Part shown: positions 8,699 through 17,518 of the stretch, one piece after another
Position numbering within the stretch: the first letter of the stretch is position 1
Layout: each line of letters begins with the position of its first letter
Assembly: GCF_036246005.1 (NCBI RefSeq)
Contig: NZ_CP109171.1
Location: 8,048,001 to 8,112,000, forward strand
Origin: Streptomyces sp. NBC_01723
Lineage (GTDB): Bacteria > Actinomycetota > Actinomycetes > Streptomycetales > Streptomycetaceae
Length of the DNA: 64,000 nt
Reading direction: 5' to 3'
Made by a program: the position numbers and the translations under genes
The notes under the pieces: generated by a model
Databases searched by the model: none
What the model was told of the DNA's origin: nothing
What the model saw: only the letters and a program-made list of their open reading frames with translations

Positions 8699-9640
8699 TC
8701 AGTCGACAACGAGAACGATCTTGCCCGTCGTGCGGCCGGTCTCGCCGAGCGCGTGCGCCTCGGCCGCGTCGGCCAGCGGGAACGTCTTCTCGATGGTGGC
8801 CTTCAGCTTCCCGGCCTCGACCAGGGCCGCGATCGCCTCCATGTCCGCCCGGTCGGCGTCCACCAGCATCCGCACCGCGCGCACGCCGAGCCGCCCGGCC
8901 TCCTCGAAGAACTCGTCCGACCCGACCGGCAGGATCGAGACCACCACCCCGCCGGGGCGCAGTACGCGCAGCGAGCGCAGGGACGTGTCGCCGCCGATCG
9001 TGTCCAGCACGACGTCCACGTCCTTCACCGCCTCGGTGAAGTCCGTCTCCCGGTAGTCCACGGTCTCGTCCGCGCCCAGGGAGCGCAGGAACTCGTGCTT
9101 GCCCGCGCTGGCGGTGCCGATCACATGGGCGCCCCGGGCCTTGGCGATCTGTACCGCCACATGGCCCACACCGCCGGCCGCCGCGTGGATCAGCACCCGC
9201 TGTCCCGGCCGGACGTCGGCCCGCTCCACCAGCGCCTGCCACGCCGTCAGCGACACCAGGGGGAGCGCGCCCGCCTGGACGTGGTCGATCCCGGCCGGCT
9301 TGTGCGTGAAGGTGCGTGCGGGAGCGGTGACGTACTCCGCGTGGGAGCCGTGGCCGAAGGGGTACGAGAGCATGCCGAAGACCTCGTCGCCGGGCGCGAA
9401 GGCGGCCACGCCGATCCCCACCGCCTCCACCGTGCCCGAGACGTCCCAACCCAGTACGAAGGGCGGCTCACCGAGGAAGCCGCCGTTCGCCCGGTGCTTC
9501 CAGTCGGTCGGGTTCACTCCGGCGGCGCGCACCCGCACCAGCACCTCGTTCGGGCGCGGCTCGGGGCGCGGGGGCCGTACCTCCTTCAGGACCTCGGGGC
9601 CGCCGAGGACGTCCTGGCCGATGGCGCGCATGGTGTTCAT
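8699..9640 (-). CDS. NADP-dependent quinone oxidoreductase-like protein (zinc-independent MDR)
   Basis: A 313-residue medium-chain dehydrogenase/reductase of the quinone oxidoreductase type. The N-terminal GroES-like domain has the segment VRVRAAGVNPTDWKHR. The nucleotide-binding Rossmann domain has the motif HAAAGGVGHVAVQIAKARGA near residue 150. No zinc-binding cysteine cluster is present, which fits QOR rather than alcohol dehydrogenases. The internal ATG at 9640 was chosen over the frame start at 9727 because GCGAGG precedes it and the family begins with MRAIGQ. The substrate is unknown. Confidence 0.85.
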   Translation of the reverse strand: MNTMRAIGQDVLGGPEVLKEVRPPRPEPRPNEVLVRVRAAGVNPTDWKHRANGGFLGEPPFVLGWDVSGTVEAVGIGVAAFAPGDEVFGMLSYPFGHGSHAEYVTAPARTFTHKPAGIDHVQAGALPLVSLTAWQALVERADVRPGQRVLIHAAAGGVGHVAVQIAKARGAHVIGTASAGKHEFLRSLGADETVDYRETDFTEAVKDVDVVLDTIGGDTSLRSLRVLRPGGVVVSILPVGSDEFFEEAGRLGVRAVRMLVDADRADMEAIAALVEAGKLKATIEKTFPLADAAEAHALGETGRTTGKIVLVVD

Positions 9641-9886
9641 CGAGAACCTCGCAGAATAGGGAGTGGTTCCAGGGGCACGGTCTGCAACCTCCGACGAGAT
9701 CGTGTCATTCCCTGGGCGGCACGGCATCCGGATGCCCTGGTCGGCAGGGGGATGCGTCGACCCAGGACGGCCATGACCCCGCCTCAGGAGCCCGCCGTCG
9801 CCGACTGAATCGGCCCCGCCGGGATATCAGCTAGGTAGAGGGCACGGAGCACGTCGGCCCCGCGCCCGGAATCCTTCGGAGGAGAC

Positions 9887-10282
9887 ATGGCAACGGTCAA
9901 CGCGGGCGTCGTGGTACTCGACTGCGCCGAGCCCGAGAAGCTCGCCGAGTTCTACAAGGGCCTGCTGGGGGCGGAAGAGACCGAGGCGACCGCCAACCGG
10001 GTCGAGATCGAGGGCCCGCGCGGCTTCCGCATGGCCTTCCGGCGGGACGTCAACGCGACCCCGCCGAGCTGGCCCCGTCCCGAGAACTCCCTCCAGGTCC
10101 ACCTGGACTTCGTGGTGGCGGAGCTGGACGAGGCCGAACGCGCGATCGTGGGGCTCGGCGGACGCCCCGTGGAGGCGAAGGACCCGGCCGGTCCGCACGA
10201 GGAGCGCGGCTTCTCCGACCCGGCGGGGCACTCCTTCACCGTGCGCCTGTCCACCGCGCCGACGGCACCCAAGCAGGGCTGA
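9887..10282 (+). CDS. VOC family (glyoxalase-like) protein
   Basis: A 131-residue vicinal oxygen chelate protein of the glyoxalase-like domain type. It starts with the usual strand VNAGVVVLDCAEPEKLAEFYKGLLG and ends with the SDPAGHSFTVRL segment that closes the second babab module. Family members bind a metal or act as small-molecule binding or resistance proteins; the role here is unknown. GGAGGAG precedes the ATG. It converges on the DUF4235 gene. Confidence 0.82.
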   Translation: MATVNAGVVVLDCAEPEKLAEFYKGLLGAEETEATANRVEIEGPRGFRMAFRRDVNATPPSWPRPENSLQVHLDFVVAELDEAERAIVGLGGRPVEAKDPAGPHEERGFSDPAGHSFTVRLSTAPTAPKQG

Positions 10283-10338
10283 CCACAGCCTGCCGGGCGC
10301 CGTCGCGGGGGAGCGGGGAGGAGGGGACTGCGACGCGG

Positions 10339-10638
10339 TCAGTCCCTTCCGCCCTTGTCGACCGGCCACACACCGGTCGAGCGCTCGATGGCCTTGGCGC
10401 CCGTACGGTCCACGGCGCTGCGCACCGCCGCGAAGATGGCGCCCTGGATCGCGGCGGCCAGCAGGATCTCGCCCCAGCCGCGGTCCCGGTCCAGCGCGTC
10501 GGGCGCGTCGTCCTCGTGCCGGATCAGCTTCCAGGTCTTCTGGAACGCCATCCCGGCCAGCGTGCCGCCCACCCAGCCGAGCGCGAACCCGACGGGCTTG
10601 TAGGCGAGCGGGAGCTTCTTCTTCTTGACCTTCGCCAT
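10339..10638 (-). CDS. DUF4235 membrane protein
   Basis: A 99-residue protein of the DUF4235 family, widespread in actinobacteria and without known function. After a lysine-rich start (MAKVKKKKLP) there are two hydrophobic segments, around residues 17-30 (GFALGWVGGTLAGM) and 55-72 (ILLAAAIQGAIFAAVRSA). The ATG at 10638 has AAGGAGAG upstream; the longer open frame in the same phase was rejected because the family begins at this methionine. It is downstream of the glutathionyl-hydroquinone reductase gene on the same strand, with 43 bases between. Confidence 0.85.
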   Translation of the reverse strand: MAKVKKKKLPLAYKPVGFALGWVGGTLAGMAFQKTWKLIRHEDDAPDALDRDRGWGEILLAAAIQGAIFAAVRSAVDRTGAKAIERSTGVWPVDKGGRD

Positions 10639-10681
10639 GCGTATCTCTCCTTGCGTGGGGTGCGTGGTGTGTGCGGAAGGG

Positions 10682-11707
10682 TCAGGGCCGGCCCGGTACC
10701 GGCACCTCCTCGCCGGCCCGGACGGGCCCCGGCGGAGTGCCGTCACCGAACGGCCGCCCGCCCAGCTCCTCCCGGTGGTGGGGCGTGAGCCAGCCGGCGA
10801 GGTCCGGGCCCAGGGGCACGATCGCCGTCGGATTGATGCCGGTGTGCACCTGGTAGTAGTGGCGCTTGATGTGGTCGAAGTCGACGGTGTCCCCGAACCC
10901 GGGCGTCTGGAACAGGTCGCGGACGTACCCCCACAGCACCGGGTGCTCCGCCAGCTTCCAGCGGTTGCACTTGAAGTGGCCGTGGTAGACGGCGTCGAAC
11001 CGGACCAGCGTCGTGAACAGCCGGATGTCGGCCTCGGTGACGGTGTCACCGACCAGATAGCGCTGCCGCTCCAGTCGGGGCGCCAGCTGCTCCAGCCGCC
11101 GGAACACGCCCGCGCACGCGGCCTCGTACTCCTCCTGGCCGGTCGCGAAGCCCGCCCGGTACACGCCGTTGTTGACGTCCTCGTAGACCCCGGCCATCAC
11201 CTCGTCGATCTCGTCGCGCCGCGACTCGGGATACAGGTCGGGTGCGCCCGGCCGGTGCAGCGAAGTCCACTCGGTGGCGAGGTCCAGGGTGATCCGCTGG
11301 TAGTCGTTGGTGACCAGCGCCCCGGTGGGCACGTCCACGATCGCGGGAACGCTCACCCCGCCCGGATAGCCGGTCTCCCGCCGGTCGTAGGCCTCGCCCA
11401 GGTAGCGGATGCCGAGGACCGGGTCGCGGCCGTCCGGGTCCAGCGTGAACCGCCAGCTGCGGTCGTCCTGGATCGGATCGGCGACCGCCAGCGACAGGGC
11501 GTCCTCCAGCCCGAGAAGCCGCCGCGAGACCAGGGCCCGGCTCGCCCACGGACAGGCTCGGCTGACCACCAGGCGGTACCGGCCCGACTCCACCGGCCAG
11601 CCGTCGCGGCCGTCCGCGGTGATCCGGTCCGCGAAGTGGCTCTTGGACCGCTTGAACGGCTTCCTGCCGTACCCGCTGTTGCCCGGCGTCCCGCCGTCAC
11701 CGCTCAT
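10682..11707 (-). CDS. glutathionyl-hydroquinone reductase-like (YqjG/ECM4 family) protein
   Basis: A 341-residue omega/xi-class glutathione transferase-fold protein. The thioredoxin-like half carries the catalytic cysteine in SRACPWASRAL, and the helical C-terminal half has the conserved VRFDAVYHGHFKCNRW region. The xi class reductively removes thiols from hydroquinone conjugates. Streptomyces use mycothiol rather than glutathione, so the physiological thiol is an inference. The ATG at 11707 follows GGAGG; an upstream ATG at 11818 was rejected for lack of both likeness and ribosome binding site. It is divergent from the CDF exporter gene. Confidence 0.85.
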   Translation of the reverse strand: MSGDGGTPGNSGYGRKPFKRSKSHFADRITADGRDGWPVESGRYRLVVSRACPWASRALVSRRLLGLEDALSLAVADPIQDDRSWRFTLDPDGRDPVLGIRYLGEAYDRRETGYPGGVSVPAIVDVPTGALVTNDYQRITLDLATEWTSLHRPGAPDLYPESRRDEIDEVMAGVYEDVNNGVYRAGFATGQEEYEAACAGVFRRLEQLAPRLERQRYLVGDTVTEADIRLFTTLVRFDAVYHGHFKCNRWKLAEHPVLWGYVRDLFQTPGFGDTVDFDHIKRHYYQVHTGINPTAIVPLGPDLAGWLTPHHREELGGRPFGDGTPPGPVRAGEEVPVPGRP

Positions 11708-11918
11708 GGGCCTGCCTCCAGTCTTCCGGGTGCCCTGGTGGACGCGTTCCCCGTTTTCGGCCGTCGGCACTGGTGGGCCACCCACAAGGCCGGGTGTGAG
11801 TGCTGCCGCCACGGGCATTCGGCCCTTCGTGACTGGGACAGCCGCGCAGGAGAAGCCGGGCCGCGAGGGCGGCCGAGTGGACTACGGGAAGGACGGGGAC
11901 GGCAGTGACGGAGGGGAC

Positions 11919-12881
11919 GTGAGCGCGGAGACGAAGGCGGACCGCAAGACACGCATCACCGTGCTGGTCGCCCTCGCGGCCAATCTGGTGATCGCCGTCG
12001 CCAAGGCGATCGGCGGATTCCTCGCGGGATCGCCCGCGCTGTTGTCGGAGGCCGCGCACTCGGTGGCGGACAGCATGAACGAGGTCTTCCTCCTCGCCGC
12101 CCTGCGCCGCAGCCGCCGCCCCGCCGACCGCAAGCACCCCTTCGGCTACGGCAAGGAACGCTTCTTCTGGTCGCTCCTCGCGGCCGTCGGCATCTTCGTC
12201 ATGGGCGGCTGCTTCTCCTTCTACCAGGGCGTCGAGGCCCTGCGCAGCGGCGCCGACGAGGAACTGAGCGGTTACGTCGCCGGACTCGTCGTGCTCGGCG
12301 TCGCCCTGCTCGCCGAGGGTGCCTCGCTGCTGCGGGCCCTGTACCAGGTCCGGGGCCAGGGCGGCATCGCCACCGGGCTGCGCGACCCGGCCCTGCGCAC
12401 GGTCGTCGCCGAGGACGGCACCGCGGTGCTCGGGGTGACCCTGGCCATGGCCGGCATGGTCCTGCACATGGTCACCGGCCAGGTGGTCTGGGAGGCCTGC
12501 GCCTCGCTCGCGATCGGCGGACTGCTCGTGTACGTCGCCTACCGGCTGGGCCGCGAGGCCCGCGACCAGCTGATCGGCGAGGCCGCCGACCCCGAGGCCA
12601 GCGGCCGGATCTGCGCCCTGCTGGAGGCGCAGCCGGAGATCGACAGCGTCGAGGCGCTGTTCACCATGAAGACCGGCCTGGATTCCACCCTGGTGGCCGC
12701 GCGCGTCGACCTGATGCCGGGCATGGACAGCGAACGGGTGGAGGAGGCCGCGGTGCGCATCAAGCGCTCCATCGCCCACACCGTTCCCGAGGCGGGGGAG
12801 ATCTTCCTCGACGTCACCGACCGCCCCGCGCGCGAGGCAGCGGAAAGCCCCGCCGCGACGGGGGAACGCGGCGGGGCCTGA
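11919..12881 (+). CDS. cation diffusion facilitator metal exporter
   Basis: A 320-residue CDF family divalent cation/proton antiporter, likely exporting zinc, iron or manganese across the plasma membrane. The first helix begins at TVLVALAANLVIAVAKAIGG. The second carries the metal-site motif SEAAHSVADSMNE, and helix 5 the second half-site at VVAEDGTAVLG. A cytoplasmic C-terminal domain follows (ADPEASGRICALLEA onward). The GTG at 11919 follows GGAGGGG closely; a GTG at 11877 with GAGGG is an alternative that would add 14 residues. A terminator hairpin overlaps the end of the coding sequence. Confidence 0.88.
   Translation: MSAETKADRKTRITVLVALAANLVIAVAKAIGGFLAGSPALLSEAAHSVADSMNEVFLLAALRRSRRPADRKHPFGYGKERFFWSLLAAVGIFVMGGCFSFYQGVEALRSGADEELSGYVAGLVVLGVALLAEGASLLRALYQVRGQGGIATGLRDPALRTVVAEDGTAVLGVTLAMAGMVLHMVTGQVVWEACASLAIGGLLVYVAYRLGREARDQLIGEAADPEASGRICALLEAQPEIDSVEALFTMKTGLDSTLVAARVDLMPGMDSERVEEAAVRIKRSIAHTVPEAGEIFLDVTDRPAREAAESPAATGERGGA
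12847..12877 (+). terminator. terminator hairpin inside the last codons of the CDF gene
   Basis: Ten-base perfect arms GCCCCGCCGC and GCGGCGGGGC (12847-12856, 12868-12877) with an 11-base loop end four bases before the stop of the CDF gene, facing the convergent Ddn-like gene. Confidence 0.55.
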
Positions 12882-12944
12882 CCCTCGGGTGCCCGGAATC
12901 CGGCGCTCCATGCACGCCGTCGCCGGGAATCCGGTGCGCCCGGA

Positions 12945-13394
12945 TCAGCTTCCGTCGGCCGGCTCCAGGACGAAGACGGGAATCTCCCGGTCCGTCTTCT
13001 TCTGGTAGTCGGCGTACGGCGGGTACGCCGCGACCGCTCGCTCCCACCACTCGGCCTTCTCCACGCCGGTGACCTCACGGGCCGTCATGTCGCGCCGCAC
13101 CGGGCCGTCCTGCAGTTCCACGTGGGGATCGGACTTCACGTTGAAGTACCAGACCGGGTGCTTGGGGGCGCCGCCCAGGGAGGCCACCACGGCGTACGTG
13201 CCGTCCTGCTCGACCCGCATCAGCGGCGTCTTGCGGATCTTCCCGCTCTTGGCGCCCCGGGTGGTCAGCACGATCACGGGCAGGCCCGTGTTCTGCAGGG
13301 TCGTGCCCTTCGTGCCGCCCGAGCTCTCGTACAGCTCGACCTGTTCACGCACCCACTTCGTCGGGCTGGGTTCGTACTCGCCGTCCAGAGGCAT
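12945..13394 (-). CDS. nitroreductase/deazaflavin-dependent (Ddn-like) oxidoreductase
   Basis: A 149-residue protein of the F420 (or FMN) split-barrel group that includes the mycobacterial Ddn. Typical segments are the N-terminal [17 protein letters not shown], the barrel strand [22 protein letters not shown] and [21 protein letters not shown], which holds the cofactor-binding serine/lysine region. Members reduce quinones and other small molecules with F420H2. The ATG at 13394 fits the family start. The gene is divergent from the P450 gene with 366 bases between them. Confidence 0.85.
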   Translation of the reverse strand: MPLDGEYEPSPTKWVREQVELYESSGGTKGTTLQNTGLPVIVLTTRGAKSGKIRKTPLMRVEQDGTYAVVASLGGAPKHPVWYFNVKSDPHVELQDGPVRRDMTAREVTGVEKAEWWERAVAAYPPYADYQKKTDREIPVFVLEPADGS

Positions 13395-13412
13395 GTGTGC
13401 ATCCGTTCCGTC

Positions 13413-13442
13413 GTCGCTCAGTCGCTCAGTCGCTCAGTCGCT
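13413..13442. repeat. 8-base tandem repeat, three full copies and a part
   Basis: The unit GTCGCTCA is repeated head to tail from 13413 to 13436, followed by a partial copy. It lies just upstream of the Ddn-like start. It is too short for CRISPR and probably arose by slippage. Confidence 0.7.
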
Positions 13443-13699
13443 TCGTCGGGCCGACGACCGGCCCGGTGTACGTCACCGACCGGTGCGGACCCGTCCCATC
13501 CATACCGCATCCTGCCCCCGAACCACCGGGCACCGTGCCGCCCGGCCGGATCCGGCGGGCGATCGGCGCTCCCGGACGGCCCGATCGCGCCACGAACCCG
13601 GCGCGCCCGGCCCCGCGGGGCCCGCCTGGCGCCCCGCACCCGGTGATCCCCGGCCAGTCTGCCCCCGTCACCGATCTGGCCGAACTTGGCGTCGCCGCA

Positions 13700-13718
13700 T
13701 AGATGCCCGAGGCATCTA
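13700..13718. promoter_or_regulatory. 19-base dyad, candidate operator of the P450-ferredoxin pair
   Basis: TAGATGCC-CGA-GGCATCTA is a perfect inverted repeat 42 bases upstream of the P450 ATG. Size, symmetry and position fit a TetR- or MarR-type operator. No regulator gene lies beside the pair in the window. Confidence 0.55.
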
Positions 13719-13760
13719 ATGAAGATCGGCACGACGCACTCTTCGTCTGCGAGGTCTTCC

Positions 13761-14963
13761 ATGACGGACACGGACACGACGCACCCCGTCGCCTTCCCGC
13801 AGGACCGGACCTGTCCCTACCACCCGCCCGCCGCCTACGACCCACTGCGCGCCACCCGCCCGCTGGCCCGCGTCACCCTCTTCGACGGCCGCCCCGTCTG
13901 GCTCGTCACCGGACACACCACCGCCCGCCGGCTGCTGGCCGACCAGCGCCTGTCGACCGACCGCACCCGCGACGGCTTCCCCGCCACCTCGGCACGGCTC
14001 ACCGCGGTACGGGGGCGCAGTCCCGCCCTGCTCGGCGTCGACGACCCGGAACACCGCGCCCAACGCAGGATGGTGATCCCGGAGTTCACCCTCAAGCGCG
14101 CCGCCGCCATGCGCCCGCGCATCCAGGAGATCGTCGACGAACGGCTCGACGCGATGATCGCGCAGGGCCGGTCCGCCGACCTGGTGCCGGCCTTCGCGCT
14201 GCCGGTGCCCTCGATGGTGATCTGCGCGCTGCTCGGCGTCCCCTACGCCGACCACGACTTCTTCGAGGAGCAGTCCCGCCGGCTGCTGCGCGGCCCCCGG
14301 CCCGAAGACACCCTCGAGGCGCGCGACCGACTGGAGTCGTACCTGGGGGAGTTGGTCGACCGCAAGCGGAAGGAGCCCGGCGAGGGTCTGCTGGACGACC
14401 TGGTCCGGCAGCAGCTGAGCGAAGGGGCCCTGGACCGTGACCAGTTGATCGCCTTCGCGGTCATCCTACTGGTCGCCGGCCACGAGACCACCGCCAACAT
14501 GATCTCCCTGGGCACCTTCACGCTCCTGCGGAACCCCGGGCGCCTGGCCGAACTGCGCGCGGATCCCGGGCTCCTGCCCGGCGCCGTCGAGGAACTGATG
14601 CGGGTGCTCTCGATCGCGGACGGGCTGCTCCGGACGGCCGTCGAGGACATCGAGGTGGAGGGGCTGACCATCCGGGCCGGAGACGGGGTCGTCTTCGCCA
14701 CCTCCGTCATCAACCGGGACGAGACGGTCTACCCCGAGCCGGACGCCCTGGACTGGCACCGTCCGGCCCGCCATCACGTCGCCTTCGGGTTCGGCATCCA
14801 CCAGTGCCTGGGCCAGAACCTGGCCCGCGCCGAACTGGAGATCGCCCTGCGCAGCCTCTTCGAGCGGCTGCCCGAACTGCGCCTGGCCGCCCCGGCGGAG
14901 GAGATTCCCTTCAAGCCCGGCGACACGATCCAGGGGATGCTGGAACTCCCCGTGGCCTGGTAG
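13761..14963 (+). CDS. cytochrome P450, CYP105-like
   Basis: A 400-residue soluble bacterial P450. The I-helix oxygen-binding motif AGHETT (about residue 240), the K-helix ExxR (EELMR) and the heme-binding loop [15 protein letters not shown] with the Cys ligand (about residue 347) are all present. The overall pattern and the start [15 protein letters not shown] match the CYP105 family of Streptomyces, which hydroxylate drugs, herbicides, fatty acids and polyketides. The ATG at 13761 with GAGG upstream was chosen over an in-frame ATG at 13686. The next gene, 12 bases away, encodes its likely electron donor. Confidence 0.92.
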   Translation: MTDTDTTHPVAFPQDRTCPYHPPAAYDPLRATRPLARVTLFDGRPVWLVTGHTTARRLLADQRLSTDRTRDGFPATSARLTAVRGRSPALLGVDDPEHRAQRRMVIPEFTLKRAAAMRPRIQEIVDERLDAMIAQGRSADLVPAFALPVPSMVICALLGVPYADHDFFEEQSRRLLRGPRPEDTLEARDRLESYLGELVDRKRKEPGEGLLDDLVRQQLSEGALDRDQLIAFAVILLVAGHETTANMISLGTFTLLRNPGRLAELRADPGLLPGAVEELMRVLSIADGLLRTAVEDIEVEGLTIRAGDGVVFATSVINRDETVYPEPDALDWHRPARHHVAFGFGIHQCLGQNLARAELEIALRSLFERLPELRLAAPAEEIPFKPGDTIQGMLELPVAW

Positions 14964-14975
14964 GAGGGTCCGCAC

Positions 14976-15176
14976 ATGCACATCGGTATCGACCGGAACA
15001 CCTGCATCGGGGCGGGGCAGTGCGCCCTGACCGCCCCGGAGGTCTTCACCCAGGACGACGACGGCTACAGCGCGCTCCGCCCCGGCCGGGAGGACGGGGG
15101 CGGCAGCGCCCTGGTGCGGGAGGCCGCCCGCGCGTGCCCCGTCGGCGCCATCACCGTGTCGGAGCGGGTGGGCTGA
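14976..15176 (+). CDS. 3Fe-4S ferredoxin of the P450 pair
   Basis: A 66-residue ferredoxin that would pass electrons from an NAD(P)H reductase to the upstream P450. The cluster ligands are Cys11 and Cys17 in CIGAGQC and the Cys in ARACPVGAI near the C-terminus. The second ligand position of a 4Fe-4S motif is Ala, which defines a 3Fe-4S cluster as in Fd-1 and Fd-2 of S. griseolus. GGAGG precedes the ATG, and the 12-base gap to the P450 gene indicates one transcript. No ferredoxin reductase gene is adjacent. Confidence 0.9.
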   Translation: MHIGIDRNTCIGAGQCALTAPEVFTQDDDGYSALRPGREDGGGSALVREAARACPVGAITVSERVG

Positions 15177-15200
15177 CACCGTGCCCGCGCGGGCCGGGGA

Positions 15201-15614
15201 TCACATGTAGATCGTGGACAGGACGATGTCGTCCACCCCGGTGATCCCGGTGATCCCGTCGTCGCCGGCCGCGGGGTCGACGTCGAACACGACGTCGTCG
15301 TCGCCCCAGCCGGCGGTCGCCACGTTCGAGATCTTGACACCGGAGGTCGTCTGCCAGGCGACGTCCCACATCACCAGGACGGCGCCGAACGCGGTGCAGT
15401 GGAGGTCGCCGTAGGCCCGGGCGGTCCCGTCCTCGTTGACACAGACGGTGATCGTTCCGTAGCCCTTGCTCACCTTCTGGGTCTCGGTGACGCAGCCGGG
15501 CGCCGCCGACGCGGTGGCGCCCGGCGCGGTGGCCGCCGAGGCCGCGGGCGCGGCGGCGACGGACATGCCGCCGAGGAACACGGCGGCGAGGAGGGCGGAG
15601 GCCAGTTTCTTCAC
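15201..15614 (-). CDS. small secreted protein of unknown function
   Basis: A 137-residue protein with a clear Sec signal peptide: a short basic start, a hydrophobic core (LASALLAAVFLGGMSVAAA) and a probable cut after ASA near residue 27. The mature part is acidic and strand-rich with three cysteines (CVTETQKV, VCVNEDG, LHCTAFG) and an Asp/Gly-rich end. No family was recognised. The GTG start at 15614 has AAAGG seven bases upstream. It is divergent from the aldo/keto reductase gene. Confidence 0.75.
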   Translation of the reverse strand: MKKLASALLAAVFLGGMSVAAAPAASAATAPGATASAAPGCVTETQKVSKGYGTITVCVNEDGTARAYGDLHCTAFGAVLVMWDVAWQTTSGVKISNVATAGWGDDDVVFDVDPAAGDDGITGITGVDDIVLSTIYM

Positions 15615-15758
15615 GGGATGCCTTTCACCGGACGCGACAGGGACGCCGAAAAGCTAGCCGTGGGCGTTATCGGCGGAATATCGGGGCCGGGGTTCGAGCG
15701 CGCGCGAAGACGTACGCTCGCCCTGGTACGGATGATCCGGAAGACAGGAGCAGCAACG

Positions 15759-16727
15759 ATGCAGTACGTGAAGCTCGGTTCGACGGGCCTGGACGTGTCG
15801 CGGATCTGCCTGGGCTGCATGACGTACGGAGTCTCGGACCGCGGCACGCACGAGTGGACGCTCGACGAGGAGGCATCGCGTCCGCTCGTCCGGCAGGCGC
15901 TGGAGGCCGGCATCACCTTCTTCGACACCGCCAACGTCTACTCCGACGGCACCAGTGAGGAGATCGTCGGCAAGGCGCTGCGAGACTTCGCCCGCCGTGA
16001 CGACATCGTGCTCGCGACCAAGGTCAACGGCCGGATGCGTCCCGGACCCAACGGGGCCGGCCTGTCCCGCAAGGCGATCATGACCGAGATCGACCACAGC
16101 CTCCGGCGGCTGGGCACCGACTACGTCGACCTCTACCAGATCCACCGCTACGACCAGGACACCCCGGTCGAGGAGACGATGGAGGCCCTGCACGACCTGG
16201 TGAAGGCGGGCAAGGTCCGTTACATCGGGGCCAGTTCGATGTACGCCTGGCAGTTCTCCAAGATGCAGTACACCGCCGAGCGGCACGGCTGGACGAGGTT
16301 CGTGTCGATGCAGAACCACTACAACCTCGTCTACCGCGAGGAGGAGCGCGAGATGCTGCCCCTCTGCGCGGACCAGGGCGTCGGCGTGCTGCCCTGGAGC
16401 CCGCTCGCCCGCGGCCGGCTCACCCGCGACTGGGACACCGCCACCGAGCGCAGCGCCACCGACAACTTCGGCAGCACCCTCTACCAGGAGGGCGACCGAG
16501 CCGTGGTCGAGGCCGTCACCCGCATCGCCGCCGAGCGCGGAGTACCGCGCGCCCAGGTCGCCCTCGCCTGGCTGCTGCACCAGGACACGGTGACCGCGCC
16601 GATCGTCGGCGCGTCGAAGCCGGGGCACCTCGAGGACGCCGTGGCAGCGGTGGAACTGACGCTCAGTGAGAAGGAGACCGAGGAGCTGGAGCGCCCCTAC
16701 GCGCCCCACCCGATCGCCGGCCACTGA
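15759..16727 (+). CDS. aldo/keto reductase
   Basis: A 322-residue NADPH-dependent aldo/keto reductase with a TIM-barrel fold. The catalytic residues are visible: Asp/Tyr in FFDTANVYSDGTSEE, Lys in LATKVNG and His in YQIHRYD. The C-terminal cofactor region reads APIVGASKPGHLEDAV. The sequence MQYVKLGSTGLDVSRICLGCMTYG is typical of the YajO/Tas-like group. The ATG at 15759 with AGGAG upstream was chosen; the longer open frame is antisense to the neighbouring secreted protein gene. The substrate is unknown. Confidence 0.9.
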   Translation: MQYVKLGSTGLDVSRICLGCMTYGVSDRGTHEWTLDEEASRPLVRQALEAGITFFDTANVYSDGTSEEIVGKALRDFARRDDIVLATKVNGRMRPGPNGAGLSRKAIMTEIDHSLRRLGTDYVDLYQIHRYDQDTPVEETMEALHDLVKAGKVRYIGASSMYAWQFSKMQYTAERHGWTRFVSMQNHYNLVYREEEREMLPLCADQGVGVLPWSPLARGRLTRDWDTATERSATDNFGSTLYQEGDRAVVEAVTRIAAERGVPRAQVALAWLLHQDTVTAPIVGASKPGHLEDAVAAVELTLSEKETEELERPYAPHPIAGH

Positions 16728-16743
16728 TCCCGCAACGGGCGCC

Positions 16744-17412
16744 TCAGGGGCCCGTGCCCGCCTCCAGGGCGGTGACGGACACCGACGACTCGTCGCCGCC
16801 CACCGGGACCTCACCGGCCGTCCACTTCACCTTGAGGGGATCGTGCTCGTCCGGCGGGGTGACGAGCAGGGCCGCCGGGGTGGCCGTGCGGGCGCCGCTG
16901 ATCTGCGGGCTGGAGAACGACAGCCCGGCCCAGGCGCTCTCGCCCGGCGTCAGCGTGACGGTGCGCGGGGAGGCGGGCGTGCGTTCCGGGTCCGGGCCCA
17001 ACTGCTTGCCGGACGCGTCCAGGAAGGCGGCGCCGGGATGGCCGTACAACGTGCAGGTGCGGTCGGCGGTGTTGGTCAGCACCACCGGGAAGTTCCGCTG
17101 GCCGGCGCCCGGGTCGACGCGGCCGACCGTGGCGCGCAGCTCGGAGGTGTGGCAGCGGCCGTCGGTACGGCCCGAGGCGGAGGCCGACCCCGCGGTGTCG
17201 CTCGGCGCGGCGCCGACCGCGGGCGCGGTGTCGGTCGCGGTACCGGGGTCCGTCGCGGCCCCGGGGTCCGTACCGGTCGTGCGGGCGGACTCGGCGGGCC
17301 GCGGGGTGCTCGACGTACCGCTCTCGGTGCCGCAGGCGCTCAGCAGGCCGAGAAGCGCGGCCCCGCTCGCGAGCAGGGCCGTCCGGCGCAGCGGCTGGGA
17401 CGTGTTCGCCAT
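16744..17412 (-). CDS. DUF4232 lipoprotein
   Basis: A 222-residue lipoprotein. The signal peptide ends with the lipobox LLSACG, so the protein should be lipid-anchored on the outer face of the membrane. A low-complexity Ser/Thr/Ala/Pro linker (about residues 35-85) follows, then a DUF4232 domain with its paired cysteines (GRCHTSELRATVG and RTCTLYGHPGAAFLD). DUF4232 is common in actinobacterial secreted proteins and its function is unknown. A GTG at 17424 is an alternative start adding four residues; neither has an ideal ribosome binding site. It lies downstream of the SpoIIE-type phosphatase start region on the same strand but ends convergent to the reductase. Confidence 0.82.
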   Translation of the reverse strand: MANTSQPLRRTALLASGAALLGLLSACGTESGTSSTPRPAESARTTGTDPGAATDPGTATDTAPAVGAAPSDTAGSASASGRTDGRCHTSELRATVGRVDPGAGQRNFPVVLTNTADRTCTLYGHPGAAFLDASGKQLGPDPERTPASPRTVTLTPGESAWAGLSFSSPQISGARTATPAALLVTPPDEHDPLKVKWTAGEVPVGGDESSVSVTALEAGTGP

Positions 17413-17518
17413 CGCTTTCCACACTCCCGTCAGGTCTCGCGCACAGCGCGCCCCGACGCGGCGCCGTACGCCCTGTTCCCCACGGGTGTCCCGTCACACC
17501 GCCCGGGAAACGGGGGCC

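Larger units (their letters stand above)
13395..13760. other. 366-base divergent intergenic region before the P450 gene
   Basis: No gene is recognised here. It holds a short tandem repeat near the Ddn-like start and a perfect 8-base-arm dyad near the P450 start; both are listed separately. Confidence 0.6.

Noticed and set aside
13413..13442. CRISPR-like repeat
   Set aside because: The unit is only 8 bases in direct tandem with no spacers; simple slippage repeat.
15183..15194. GCCCGCGCGGGC between ferredoxin and secreted protein gene ends
   Set aside because: Self-complementary but without a loop; too short and too GC-biased to call a terminator.
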